From the NCBI RefSeq assembly GCF_010906925.1, contig NZ_VTVE01000003.1, positions 310,001 to 374,000 of the forward strand: DNA of 64,000 nucleotides. The letters are read 5' to 3'. This document shows, in pieces, positions 1-8,702 of this stretch. Every line of letters starts with the position of its first letter. Positions within the stretch are counted from its first letter, which is position 1. Under the pieces are notes generated by a model. It made no database searches. It was given only the letters and a program-made list of their open reading frames with translations, and had not been told where the DNA came from. Made by a program: the position numbers and the translations under genes. The DNA is from Pseudobutyrivibrio xylanivorans. GTDB lineage: Bacteria; Bacillota; Clostridia; Lachnospirales; Lachnospiraceae.

Positions 1-2
1 TG

Positions 3-101
3 AATTGTTACAATCAAAGAAGCGCACTAGAGCAATTATTAGCAAAAGGAATAAAGTGGTCAATAAGGCACTTTATAAAATATAGAAGAATAATGAGGTG
101 A
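3..101 (+). CDS. 3' end of an upstream gene (partial)
   Basis: An open frame runs from the left edge to a TGA at 99-101 and would encode about 32 residues of a basic tail. Its stop overlaps the Shine-Dalgarno region of the next gene, as is common in tight operons. Frame 2 is also open, to a stop at 83-85, so the frame choice is uncertain. No function can be read from so short a piece. Confidence 0.35.
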   Translation, partial: NCYNQRSALEQLLAKGIKWSIRHFIKYRRIMR

Positions 102-106
102 AAAAG

Positions 107-1015
107 ATGGAAAAATTAACAAAGGAGGACTTGAGTGAATTAACTGGCATGACCTTTAAAATCGTTACAGTTAATGACTCGGTTGTAAGAAATTCTGACT
201 GTGCTTTTTTTGCAGCACTCAATGATGAAGAGGCTAATGCATTTATCGAGGACATGAAAAAGGAAATTCCTGAGGGGGATTACAATTTTGCAACTAGACC
301 ATACGATGTGCCTAACCTATCCTATATCAACAAGATGTTTGACAACAACTATCGTGGATTTGAGATTGTAAATTCCGGATTATATGCACCAGCTGAGGAG
401 CTCTACGAAAAGAGACAGGACGTAGTAAACAAAATCGCTAGTATTTACAACGATGACGGATGCCTATATGTAGGTCTTAATTCTCAGGGAAAGGCCATTG
501 CCAATCCTGTTGGCGACATCCAGGTTACAGCATCATTTTTTACAAATGTAGAGGATGCTAATGAGCTTCAGGAAACTGGAGTCGCAGCCCACTCAATTGA
601 AAGATGGATAGTTAATCCACCTGCCGACGCGACAATTTTTTCTATTGATGGCCAGGTTGTATACGGTTGGGAAATCGTAGAGGCAACAAACAAAGTTTGG
701 TCTCAGTACATTGTGGGCTTAGACAAGCTCAAAGAATTGGTTGGTAAAAAGACACTCAGTGTACTTGTTACAGACGATGAAGCACAATCTCTTATCAAAT
801 ACGAGGGAGTGCCAATCATGTTCCTGACAGCATCATCTATTAAGGATTTTGTTGAGGAGAACAAAGGTAAGATTGCCGAGAAGTTTTTATTGATGACAGT
901 ATCAAATGCTGAAGGCGTGAAGTTAGTGACTGGAAGAAGTAAATATGCATTTCTCGATACTGACGAAGGTAGATATGTATGTGCGAGAGAGGATTTGGAG
1001 AGCACATTTGCATAA
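107..1015 (+). CDS. Unknown protein, first of three small genes before lipase effector 1
   Basis: A 302-residue soluble protein of unknown function. The ATG at 107 is preferred because GAGGTG (95-100) sits at ideal spacing; the in-frame GTG at 98 lies inside that ribosome site. There is no signal peptide or membrane segment, so it should be cytoplasmic. The sequence is acidic, with alternating short helices and strands, and I recognise no family motif. It is followed closely by two more unknown genes and then the DUF2974 lipase gene, all on the same strand with short gaps, so co-transcription is likely. A role as adaptor, chaperone or regulator of the secretion system is possible from position alone. 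Confidence 0.85.
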   Translation: MEKLTKEDLSELTGMTFKIVTVNDSVVRNSDCAFFAALNDEEANAFIEDMKKEIPEGDYNFATRPYDVPNLSYINKMFDNNYRGFEIVNSGLYAPAEELYEKRQDVVNKIASIYNDDGCLYVGLNSQGKAIANPVGDIQVTASFFTNVEDANELQETGVAAHSIERWIVNPPADATIFSIDGQVVYGWEIVEATNKVWSQYIVGLDKLKELVGKKTLSVLVTDDEAQSLIKYEGVPIMFLTASSIKDFVEENKGKIAEKFLLMTVSNAEGVKLVTGRSKYAFLDTDEGRYVCAREDLESTFA

Positions 1016-1065
1016 TGCCATTATGATAGATTAATCGATTGTAATTGAGAAAGGTTATAACAGTG

Positions 1066-1974
1066 ATGGGAGAATATGCAGAAAAATCAACAAGCAGGGG
1101 AATTGGGTTCGATAATTCCAATGTAGCATATAGCGCTATTGGAATTAGTGATGTTGAAGTAGCTAATGAACAAGTTATGAAAATGTATGACGAAGTTGAG
1201 GCAACTGTTTATTTTACTTGTGCAAATGTGGCCGCTGCCCGAATTCGCGATAATGTTAATCTATACAATACTTTTAGTCGTGACGAAATCGACGCTTTGC
1301 TGTTCTATTGTATGGAGGCCTATCGACGAGTTAAGGAAAGAAGACCATTCGACGGCTCATCTCCATTTGAAGCATATATTACAAAATTTGTATTACCTAC
1401 CGGCCGACAGCTTTACGCCAGAAGCAAGCAGACTGACTATGACCACCTTGTGTCAACAGCTGTAAATAAAAATGGTGAGAAAAGCTACTACGGTACAAAT
1501 GGGAAGATGGTTAAATTCTCAACCATCAATGATCTTGATGATGAGGATGAATACAATCGCCTAGAATCAAGATATGAAGATGGATTTGAGGACCTGATTA
1601 TTAACAAAGTAGACGCAGAGAATGTTCTTATCGATGAAGAGTTACTTTCAAAATTAGCGACTATTCATCCTCTGTTAAAAATTGTTTTTAATTTTTGGGC
1701 ATCTGACTGCAAAGATGGATATTTACCATTCTATAAATATTTATCTGATGAGCGAGTTTTGCGCCTTGCAGCTAGAGATGAAAAATGTGCTAAATATGTT
1801 CTTCAGAAAGATGATGGTAAAAAATACATCAACCCTAGCACAGCTTCCAAACTGTTATATAAATTTCAGTCCATTCTGACCGCTGAAGAGGTCAAGGAAA
1901 TAATTAGATTTGGAACCAATGTCACGACTAATCCATATCTGGGTTATATGATGAGTGGACCGATGACACTTTAG
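1066..1974 (+). CDS. Unknown protein with weak sigma-factor-like segments
   Basis: About 302 residues, no signal peptide. GAGAAAGG (1047-1054) serves GTG 1063 or ATG 1066; a TTG at 1045 would overlap it and is less likely. A segment near residues 85-115 (RRPFDGSSPFEAYITKF) resembles sigma-70 region 2, where a PF-x-AY motif recurs, and a later LLSKLATIHPLLKIV segment could align with region 4. The similarity is faint and the middle is unlike a normal sigma factor, so I do not name it as one. It lies between two unknown genes in the run leading to lipase effector 1. If it does bind DNA or RNA polymerase, it could control the secretion locus. Confidence 0.8.
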   Translation: MGEYAEKSTSRGIGFDNSNVAYSAIGISDVEVANEQVMKMYDEVEATVYFTCANVAAARIRDNVNLYNTFSRDEIDALLFYCMEAYRRVKERRPFDGSSPFEAYITKFVLPTGRQLYARSKQTDYDHLVSTAVNKNGEKSYYGTNGKMVKFSTINDLDDEDEYNRLESRYEDGFEDLIINKVDAENVLIDEELLSKLATIHPLLKIVFNFWASDCKDGYLPFYKYLSDERVLRLAARDEKCAKYVLQKDDGKKYINPSTASKLLYKFQSILTAEEVKEIIRFGTNVTTNPYLGYMMSGPMTL

Positions 1975-1990
1975 AAAGGAAATGTGAAAA

Positions 1991-2644
1991 ATGAGTGAGT
2001 TACTTACTAAAGAATTGACTGTAAGACAAAAGGATATTCTCAAGTCAAAAGATTTACCACAGCAGTGGGATCAGCTTGACATGAGCATTCAGGAATCTAT
2101 CGAGTCAATCGAAGAAATGCTCCAATTTTTAGAGCAGAAGTATGGCAAGACTTTTGTCTATGCAGGCTACAAAAAGGCAAATCGTACTTATCACGATGAA
2201 GAATCCCTTTTGGCTTACGCTGTAGGCGATGATCCTGAGACACAGAAATGTCTTGTAAATCGTACAAAAGATGGACTTGAAGACACATATGGTTGGGTAC
2301 TTGCATTCCCAGTTTTCCGCAAAAAAATGCAAGATAAAGTCTCTGACTTATTAAATGATAACAATTATAAGCTATTCACCAAACTCCTTGGAGTTTCAAA
2401 CGATGGCACAGTTAAAGCATCTACAGTTGTTGTAGTAATTGAAACAGCCTATGACAACGCTTCAAAAGAACTCTTTGACAAGGTGGCATCAAGACTAAGC
2501 AATGAGGAAGGAGTATACAAGATTCTCATGTATTGTGTCGCACCTGGCACAACTGAATCTATGGCTCAGCACAACTACGAGCAGATTATGAATTCAGACA
2601 ATACATTGGGTAGATACTCTGCATTGGCTAGCGCAAGCAAGTAG
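1991..2644 (+). CDS. Unknown cytoplasmic protein preceding lipase effector 1
   Basis: A 217-residue soluble protein starting at an ATG with GAAAGGAAATG upstream. The N-terminal 60 residues look helical and could be a short coiled coil (SIQESIESIEEMLQFLEQKY). The remainder is alpha/beta with a valine-rich strand (TVVVVIETAY). No family is recognised. It ends 19 bases before the effector start, with the effector's GGGAGTGAGGTG ribosome site between. A small, partly helical cytoplasmic protein immediately before a secreted toxin-like protein fits an adaptor or chaperone, but this is only positional inference. Confidence 0.85.
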   Translation: MSELLTKELTVRQKDILKSKDLPQQWDQLDMSIQESIESIEEMLQFLEQKYGKTFVYAGYKKANRTYHDEESLLAYAVGDDPETQKCLVNRTKDGLEDTYGWVLAFPVFRKKMQDKVSDLLNDNNYKLFTKLLGVSNDGTVKASTVVVVIETAYDNASKELFDKVASRLSNEEGVYKILMYCVAPGTTESMAQHNYEQIMNSDNTLGRYSALASASK

Positions 2645-2663
2645 AAGGGAGTGAGGTGAAAAA

Positions 2664-5306
2664 ATGACAGATGAAAATTTAGCATTACTAGAACAAGTAA
2701 CATATATCGATAAAAATGTCTTAGATGCAGCTGGAATCGATATGGATCTTCTTCCTATGGACAAAGGTGATACGCTCGAAGAGGTATTGGAAGTCTTTGA
2801 TGAGGATGCAATTAAAAACCTAAGAGATCAAGGCGACACAGTTATAGAAGGCGCATTGCAAAGTGGTAATGAGTGGGCAGATATAATTGAAAAACTCAAA
2901 GCTAATCCAGAATTAATGAATCTTGAGGTCGTTAAGTCGGAGGCTACTGTTGCAGGTACAGCTAATCTTAATGTTTGTTATGAGAACCCTGCAACTGGTC
3001 AGGGAATTATCACATATAAAGGTACAAGTGGATACGAGGAGTGGTACGACAATACCTTAGGATTAACTCAGACAGAGACTCCGCTTCAGCAGGATGCGTT
3101 GAGATTCTACAATGAGTGTGCACAGCAGTTTGATGATATGATTGTAACTGGCCATTCAAAGGGCGGTAATAAAGCAATGTATGTAACAATTGCTGCTGAG
3201 GATGACAAGATTTCTCAGTGTGTTGCATTTGATGGTCAGGGATTTTCGAATGAATTCCATGAGTACTATGCTGATCGAATTGCTGAGAGAAGTGGCAAGA
3301 TTACAAACTGTGCAATCAGTACTGATTTCGTCCATGGTTTAATGAAGCCAATTCCAGATATTAATTGGCAATTCTTCCAGGGCTTTGGAATGAGTAGTGG
3401 AGCAGAATACCACAGTCCAAACTCATTCTTCCAAACAGATGAAAATGGAATTATTACATCTGCATCTGGAGAACCTCAATTCGTTGGGGCTGAAGAAAAT
3501 GAGAGTATTAAACATATAAATGGATTTACAACATTTATTATGGACAATTATTCCAAAGAAGATTTACAGGAAGCGGCCAGCTTCTTAGGGAATCTAACAG
3601 GATATGCTTGTGGCCAAGGTGATTATGGAAAAGCTCTTAATTATCTTGTTTCTAATCCAGAAACTCTTTCTAAGGTTAAGGGAATGGTCATGGATTACGG
3701 CAAGGCTAACAATCTTAACGAACAGGATTTTGATAACTTCGTTACAACTTTCTTTCCAGATCAGGAGATGGCTGAGAAGGTACAGACAATATGCCATTAT
3801 GTAAAAAACAAGGATAACCTTATAGATGGAGGTTTGAAATTCTTGGTTGGATATAATGAAGGCGGATTAGAAGGAGCACCAGAGATGATAGATGGAGCAT
3901 CAGAAGTAATTGGAGTAGGTCTTGAAGATTTGGGCGCAGGTCTCGGAGAGAAGATAGATGAAATCGGTGAAAAAATCGGTGATAAAATAGATGAGGGTGG
4001 TGAAAACCTCAGCTCAAAAATCAACGAAGGAAGCGATTCTATTGGAGACTGGCTTGAAGAAACAGGAGAATCAATTGGTGGACCATTTGATGAACTGGGA
4101 GATTTATTAGGTGGTGCCGTAAGAATTGGTGGAGATATTCTTGGCGGTGTTACTGAAATTGGCGGCCAGGCTCTTGGTGGAATAGCAGAAACAGCAGGCG
4201 ATGTATTAGGCGGAATAGCTGAAATCGGAGGAGATGCTGCGGGTGCTATTACAAAGTTTGGCGGCGATTTTATATCTAACACAGTTGATAAAGCTAAAGA
4301 TGTTTTCAACGGAGCTAAAGATGTTTTCAATGGAGTAAAAGAAGCATTTAGTGATGTTGGCTCATTTATTGGAGAAAAAATATTTGGCAAGACACCTGCA
4401 ACAAAGGAGACGGCGGAAAATACTCCAGCTCCATCAGTAGAGCAGTCAAACGGCCAGAGTACAACTGAAGCAGCACAGGGCCAGAGTCAGGAAGAAAAAG
4501 GTATTTCTGGAGCTGCTGCTGGTGCTGTAGCTGGAGCAGTTGCTTCTGCAGGAGCTGCTACAGCCGGCGTTGTCGGTGCAGCTGCAGCGGAAGCTGCTAA
4601 GAAGGCGGCAGAAGCAGTAAATGCTGCAAAAGAATCTCATGCGCTTAATGAGGTAGAAGACCAGTATTCATACCCAACTGGTCAGACTATGGAAGATGTA
4701 CTTAGCGGATTATCAGCAGAGGGCAATATTGTTATCATTAATCCAGTTATTATCAATGGCCAGGTTGAGGGTTCTACTATTGCTCCTTCATACAATGCAG
4801 GTAGCCACGCTGAGGACCCTTATGTAGTTCCATTGGATGCTAAGAAAATTTTGGATGTAGATCCGCTTGCTATGGAAATGAAACGACCTGTATCAAAAGA
4901 AGATATTGCAGGTGTTTTGAGTAGTGAGGGTGGAGATATTGCTTTAATCGGCGACATCGCTGCATTGTTCGGTGCATTATCTGAACAAGAGAATCAGCTT
5001 AGCCTTAGCGAAATAGCAGAAAATTGGCATCAATCTCATCCTATCGATTTTCAATCATATTTGGACGGTAAAGAAAATACAATGGGTGACATGAATGAAA
5101 GAATATCTGGTGCTTTACAAAAATTCCTTGAGGGACAGGGCGGTATAGAAACTGGTATTCTTCCTGCTGCTGGAATACAGAATGTTCTTCCATTTGATTC
5201 AAACTATACACCATATAACTTTACTAGTACGGAATATAAATCTATTATCATGCCTGAGGCAGATAATCAGATGCAGGCCACAAGAAGAATGGCAGCGCAC
5301 TGCTAA
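2664..5306 (+). CDS. Large DUF2974/Mbeg1-type lipase-like protein, putative T4SS effector 1
   Basis: An 880-residue protein with no signal peptide. Residues 1-390 form an alpha/beta-hydrolase domain related to DUF2974 (Mbeg1-like) lipases, with the nucleophile in GHSKGG (Ser165); acidic and His candidates follow (AFDGQGF, YHSPNSFF). Residues 413-577 are fifteen uninterrupted 11-residue repeats, consensus near GDxIGGxIxEI, suggesting a long amphipathic helix. A Gln/Thr/Pro-rich linker and an Ala/Gly-rich hydrophobic stretch (about 616-660) follow. The last ~100 residues match the end of the second lipase at 26878-28695 (H-x-x-DF-x-x-Y, YTP, EY, SII-x-P, AHC at the end). A lipoprotein gene follows directly. 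I infer a phospholipase-type toxin exported by the neighbouring T4SS; the substrate is unknown. Confidence 0.85.
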   Translation: MTDENLALLEQVTYIDKNVLDAAGIDMDLLPMDKGDTLEEVLEVFDEDAIKNLRDQGDTVIEGALQSGNEWADIIEKLKANPELMNLEVVKSEATVAGTANLNVCYENPATGQGIITYKGTSGYEEWYDNTLGLTQTETPLQQDALRFYNECAQQFDDMIVTGHSKGGNKAMYVTIAAEDDKISQCVAFDGQGFSNEFHEYYADRIAERSGKITNCAISTDFVHGLMKPIPDINWQFFQGFGMSSGAEYHSPNSFFQTDENGIITSASGEPQFVGAEENESIKHINGFTTFIMDNYSKEDLQEAASFLGNLTGYACGQGDYGKALNYLVSNPETLSKVKGMVMDYGKANNLNEQDFDNFVTTFFPDQEMAEKVQTICHYVKNKDNLIDGGLKFLVGYNEGGLEGAPEMIDGASEVIGVGLEDLGAGLGEKIDEIGEKIGDKIDEGGENLSSKINEGSDSIGDWLEETGESIGGPFDELGDLLGGAVRIGGDILGGVTEIGGQALGGIAETAGDVLGGIAEIGGDAAGAITKFGGDFISNTVDKAKDVFNGAKDVFNGVKEAFSDVGSFIGEKIFGKTPATKETAENTPAPSVEQSNGQSTTEAAQGQSQEEKGISGAAAGAVAGAVASAGAATAGVVGAAAAEAAKKAAEAVNAAKESHALNEVEDQYSYPTGQTMEDVLSGLSAEGNIVIINPVIINGQVEGSTIAPSYNAGSHAEDPYVVPLDAKKILDVDPLAMEMKRPVSKEDIAGVLSSEGGDIALIGDIAALFGALSEQENQLSLSEIAENWHQSHPIDFQSYLDGKENTMGDMNERISGALQKFLEGQGGIETGILPAAGIQNVLPFDSNYTPYNFTSTEYKSIIMPEADNQMQATRRMAAHC

Positions 5307-5342
5307 TATTAAACGAAAGAATTATAGTTAATATTAATTTAT

Positions 5343-5368
5343 GGATGCGGCAAGCAATTGCTGCATCC
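5343..5368 (+). promoter_or_regulatory. Strong hairpin between effector 1 and its lipoprotein
   Basis: An 11-bp stem (5343-5353 with 5358-5368, one G-U pair) is closed by a GCAA tetraloop and followed by a moderately T-rich stretch. It could act as a partial terminator or an mRNA-stability element that sets the ratio of effector to lipoprotein transcript. Confidence 0.6.
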
Positions 5369-5399
5369 CTTTCGTGTTTATTCTGTTAGGGAGATAACT

Positions 5400-6452
5400 A
5401 TGAAAAAGAAAATAATTATTGCGACAATGCTATCTGTATTTAGCCTTTACTTTGTGGGATGTAAAGATGAAAATCATACAAAAGTAGATGTGGATTCATA
5501 TTTGAAAGAAAACGGTTTTGCAAGCTGTCAGGTAGAGGGTGATTGCCAAGTAGCTGATGGGAAAAAGCAATACTGGGATGTGTATGATGAAGAGAATGGT
5601 GTGCATTTTAATGTCATAAATGTCACTGATGAATCCGGTTGGATGGGCAGTCAGGAGATGTATGACAATTACGATGCAAAACTAGTGGAAGAACACGTAA
5701 AAGATCTTCCTGAGCATGAAGGTGTGGAAATTGTTACGGGAGACATGTGGTCAGAAAACGCCAGCTTTGAATTTGAATATACTAATTTAGATGAACTAGA
5801 GGAAAAATATAATATCGTAAAAAGCTGTGCAAAATATTTGGATGATTTAAGTTCTGATGTTGAAATTAGAGTTTCGGCTAATTTGGCTGGACCTAGAGTA
5901 GATTATTACAAAGACAAAACTATTGATGGGATTTTAAAGTACACTGATGTTGCTCCGCTAAGCAATTATTCCGCTATTAAAAGTGGAGAAACACTAGATT
6001 ACATCAAAAAACAATATTTTCAATTGGGATATACATACCGTTTTCCAGAAATTGAAGAGGAAATGAAAAGTTCTGATATAGACACATTCTTTGAGGATAA
6101 ATACACTAATTGTGCAGCGGTATATCATAGTGGTGACCCAGCTGATGAAACAAATGAAGATTATGCGGTATATGATGATATCTATACTGATGGCACTCTT
6201 ACTTTTGGAAATCTCTATTATCTATTAATTGATGAGGGATTTGACGTAGAGGGCTCTGTAGACAACTTTACTGTTCAAGGAGTAGATGGACAGATGTGTC
6301 AATTCTCTTATGGATATGCCGGTAGCGGCGAACATGGTACCTATTATTTAGTGGATGATGAAGAAGTATCATGTGATTGCAATTACTTTAAACTATATAA
6401 GAAAACAATCTATGATTTATTTGGATTAACTGTTGAAGAATACAGTGAGTAA
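5400..6452 (+). CDS. Lipoprotein, putative immunity protein of effector 1 (paralogue family copy 1)
   Basis: A 350-residue lipoprotein. The ATG at 5400 is preferred, since it starts a normal signal peptide with lipobox FVGC (Cys21) and has GTTAGGGAG upstream; the open frame extends 14 codons further without reason. The mature part is acidic and hydrophilic and should sit on the outer face of the membrane. It is clearly paralogous to the lipoproteins at 22818 and 25789 (shared W-x-VYD-x-x-N, HFxV, YDNYDAKLVEEH-type, IYxDGxLxFGNLYYLL-type and FDVEG motifs). Its position right after the lipase gene matches the effector-immunity order of T6SS and Xanthomonas T4SS lipases, where the immunity protein is often an exported lipoprotein. 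No known Pfam name comes to mind. Confidence 0.85.
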   Translation: MKKKIIIATMLSVFSLYFVGCKDENHTKVDVDSYLKENGFASCQVEGDCQVADGKKQYWDVYDEENGVHFNVINVTDESGWMGSQEMYDNYDAKLVEEHVKDLPEHEGVEIVTGDMWSENASFEFEYTNLDELEEKYNIVKSCAKYLDDLSSDVEIRVSANLAGPRVDYYKDKTIDGILKYTDVAPLSNYSAIKSGETLDYIKKQYFQLGYTYRFPEIEEEMKSSDIDTFFEDKYTNCAAVYHSGDPADETNEDYAVYDDIYTDGTLTFGNLYYLLIDEGFDVEGSVDNFTVQGVDGQMCQFSYGYAGSGEHGTYYLVDDEEVSCDCNYFKLYKKTIYDLFGLTVEEYSE

Positions 6453-6502
6453 CAATTAATTGGAAACTTATTAATATCTTATATAAAAAAGGAAAAATTG
6501 TT

Positions 6503-6736
6503 ATGACAGAGAAATACAGTAAACTAACTTTAATATGGGCAATAACATCAATATTTTTCTATTTTACAGGTTTCGTTGCGCTAGTGTATTCGGCCAAGGC
6601 AATAAAGGCCGGCGGAGAGGATAATAAACAAAGAAAAAGAGGAGCAACTATAGCAAAAGTAGTATTAATTTTTTATCCAATTTTTGGTTTAGTCTCATGT
6701 ATGAATGCGATAACTAACTTTCAAATCCCAGGCTAA
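6503..6736 (+). CDS. Small two-helix membrane protein (DUF4190-like)
   Basis: A 77-residue protein with two predicted transmembrane helices (about residues 8-30 and 50-70) flanking a short basic cytoplasmic loop. This is the usual layout of small DUF4190-type proteins of Firmicutes. It starts 50 bases after the lipoprotein gene, with AAAAGGAAAAATTGTT before the ATG, and could be co-transcribed with it. No specific function can be assigned. Confidence 0.7.
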   Translation: MTEKYSKLTLIWAITSIFFYFTGFVALVYSAKAIKAGGEDNKQRKRGATIAKVVLIFYPIFGLVSCMNAITNFQIPG

Positions 6737-6764
6737 TGCCAACAAAGAAATCTAATGCATAATA

Positions 6765-6794
6765 TTGCCCTGCAGAGAATCTCTGTAATATAAT
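6765..6794 (+). promoter_or_regulatory. Promoter with an internal palindrome
   Basis: TTGCCC (6765-6770), an 18-base spacer and TATAAT (6789-6794) make a plausible sigma-A promoter. The spacer contains the inverted repeat CAGAGAATCTCTG (6773-6785), a candidate operator. The gene starts at 6825. Confidence 0.55.
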
Positions 6795-6824
6795 AATTGC
6801 TATAAGAGCAAAGGGGCGCAGTCC

Positions 6825-7385
6825 ATGAATGATTTCATCAAACAGTTATCTAGAGAAGATGTGTTGGCAAATCTCTACATAAGGACAAATAAAAAGTTTC
6901 CGCACAAGCATGAGCTGGAAGCTTATGATGTTGTTATGATAGACTTCTACCAGTATACAGGGCTGTTTTATTATTATAAAAATGCCATTCGATTTGAAGT
7001 CACAAAAGAGATAATGGAGCATTTTTTGCTCACTATTGATGAAATGATTTGGACAGTCAATGCCAATACAGGTGATGACTTTGTTCTTTTGCCAGAGGAT
7101 GATGCTGGAATCTATAGGCTCATCGACAAGAATGGAGACAGTGTAGAGCGTATTTTGCTTAATAACACAAAAATAGATACGTATTTACGGACTATTGATG
7201 ATGGTTTTGGATTGGAGATGTATCCTGCGAAATATAATCAATGGTACGTTGTAGCTATTGCGATTCCCGGGGATGATGAGTATGTAGAGGACTATCGCAG
7301 CTACATTAAAAGTCAATGCAGAAATCCCATAGATATGTACTATGGCATTGATTCTGACGGAAATATAATTGAACAAGAGATGTAA
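6825..7385 (+). CDS. Unknown soluble protein
   Basis: A 186-residue acidic, aromatic-rich protein without signal peptide or membrane helix. The start follows AAGGGGCG. It has its own candidate promoter and a strong terminator directly after it, so it appears to be a single-gene unit between the lipase/lipoprotein genes and the divergent lipoprotein. No family motif is recognised; the sequence is rich in Asp-Asp and Tyr pairs (MIDFYQYTGLFYYYK). It could be a SUKH- or Imm-type protein by size and composition, but I see no diagnostic residues. Confidence 0.75.
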   Translation: MNDFIKQLSREDVLANLYIRTNKKFPHKHELEAYDVVMIDFYQYTGLFYYYKNAIRFEVTKEIMEHFLLTIDEMIWTVNANTGDDFVLLPEDDAGIYRLIDKNGDSVERILLNNTKIDTYLRTIDDGFGLEMYPAKYNQWYVVAIAIPGDDEYVEDYRSYIKSQCRNPIDMYYGIDSDGNIIEQEM

Positions 7386-7426
7386 AAAGACCTGACTATG
7401 AGGTGAGCCTCCGAGTCAGGTCTTTT
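7385..7426. terminator. Bidirectional terminator
   Basis: Perfect 13-bp stem (7385-7397 with 7414-7426), A-rich on the left and T-rich on the right, between two convergent genes. Confidence 0.9.
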
Positions 7427-7451
7427 GAGTTACAAAAGAGAATTAAAATTT

Positions 7452-8519
7452 CTATTCATTAGATGTAGTGATATCTATTTGGAAAGATCTATTGTATTCC
7501 TCTGAACTACTTTTCACCATATAAGCCCAGAAATAAATATAATCTCCAGTTTCTTCAGTTGTAATATTGTAGTCGCCACTGTTAATTGCAATAGTTGACG
7601 CATCTATGTCATTAGGACGATTAAAATATACATAAAAGTTATCTTCATTTGACTCTATATAATAAGAACCAAGCAAAGTCTTGCTGCTGTCAGCATTCCA
7701 AGCTGTACTATCAGTTTGTTCTATGCTAATAGGCTCCTCAGTTAGGCCGCAAGCTATGACTCCATTACATTCTGCGCTGTTAACAGTAGCGATATATGGC
7801 TCAGCCCCATCTGCCATTGACTCGCTGTACCATAGATACTGATTTATATAAGGCAGAATAGATTTTAAATTGTAGCCAGTGTCTGATGCGATAGTATGTG
7901 AATCAGGATCTGGCATTTTAGCATTGGACTTGTAATCAATTATGGCTATGGAGTTACAGTCCAGTTTTGATACAAGGTCATCTAATGGAAAATCCGTCAG
8001 ATTCTGATTACATGTTTTAATGATAACTTTGGCAGCATAGTTTTCTTTATCAAAATAATCGCTGTAATTATCACCAGTAAATTTCGCTTTAAAATAGTAA
8101 TTTGTTTCATAGAAAGGAAGAGAAACATCTTCTACTGATGGACATTCACTCTTAATATATGATTTAAGTCCATCAAGTATTTCTGTCTTTTCGTAGTCAT
8201 CTGCTCCGTCTACTGTATCTTCTTCACCAGAAATTTCCACAGTGAATTCCTTACCTTCATATTCCATTGATACATGAACCGTACCTGTAGCTGCAGGAGT
8301 AAGATTTGGGACAGTATTATCTGATGGAAAAACATTAGCCACATCATTAACTGAAGGAGTAAAACCATATTTTTCCTCAATATAGTTAATGGCGTTTGCT
8401 TTACCTGTTTTTTTATAAGCCTTCATCTGGGAAACATCATCTAAACTGTATCCGCATCCTGCAAAAGAAAAGGACATTATTAATGCTAATGAAATAGTTT
8501 TTAAAAATCTACCTTTCAT
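7452..8519 (-). CDS. Lipoprotein of unknown function
   Basis: A 355-residue lipoprotein with basic N-terminus, hydrophobic core and lipobox FAGC (Cys22). The mature region contains a repeated alternation of strands and acidic loops but no motif I recognise. It is not obviously related to the three immunity-like lipoproteins. It is transcribed away from the T4SS operon from a shared 183-bp intergenic region that carries a good minus-strand promoter. AAAGGAG precedes the start at a rather long 14-base spacing. Confidence 0.85.
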   Translation of the reverse strand: MKGRFLKTISLALIMSFSFAGCGYSLDDVSQMKAYKKTGKANAINYIEEKYGFTPSVNDVANVFPSDNTVPNLTPAATGTVHVSMEYEGKEFTVEISGEEDTVDGADDYEKTEILDGLKSYIKSECPSVEDVSLPFYETNYYFKAKFTGDNYSDYFDKENYAAKVIIKTCNQNLTDFPLDDLVSKLDCNSIAIIDYKSNAKMPDPDSHTIASDTGYNLKSILPYINQYLWYSESMADGAEPYIATVNSAECNGVIACGLTEEPISIEQTDSTAWNADSSKTLLGSYYIESNEDNFYVYFNRPNDIDASTIAINSGDYNITTEETGDYIYFWAYMVKSSSEEYNRSFQIDITTSNE

Positions 8520-8564
8520 AACTTAGTATATTACTCCTTTGCTATTATTGTTTTAATACGAAAT

Positions 8565-8593
8565 ATTATACTGCAAGCCTTGTAACAAAGCAA
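8565..8593 (-). promoter_or_regulatory. Promoter of the minus-strand lipoprotein
   Basis: Read on the minus strand: TTGCTT, a 17-base spacer, then TATAAT. Position and spacing are canonical. It lies in the divergent gap that must also hold the start of the T4SS operon, for which I cannot pick a clear promoter. Confidence 0.65.
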
Positions 8594-8702
8594 ATAAATA
8601 AAAAGAAAAAAGAATTCTCGGTAAATGGAAAAAAACAATTTCTTTTTGTTGAAATAAAAATAGGGAAAAGAAGAAGGTTTTTTCAAAGAAAGAGGATATA
8701 AG

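Noticed and set aside
1066-1974. Calling the protein a sigma factor
   Set aside because: Only two short segments resemble sigma regions 2 and 4; spacing and the middle of the protein do not fit.
3797-4390. Long minus-strand open frame opposite the repeat region of effector 1
   Set aside because: It is an antisense shadow of the hendecad repeat; low-complexity Pro/Ser protein, no ribosome site.
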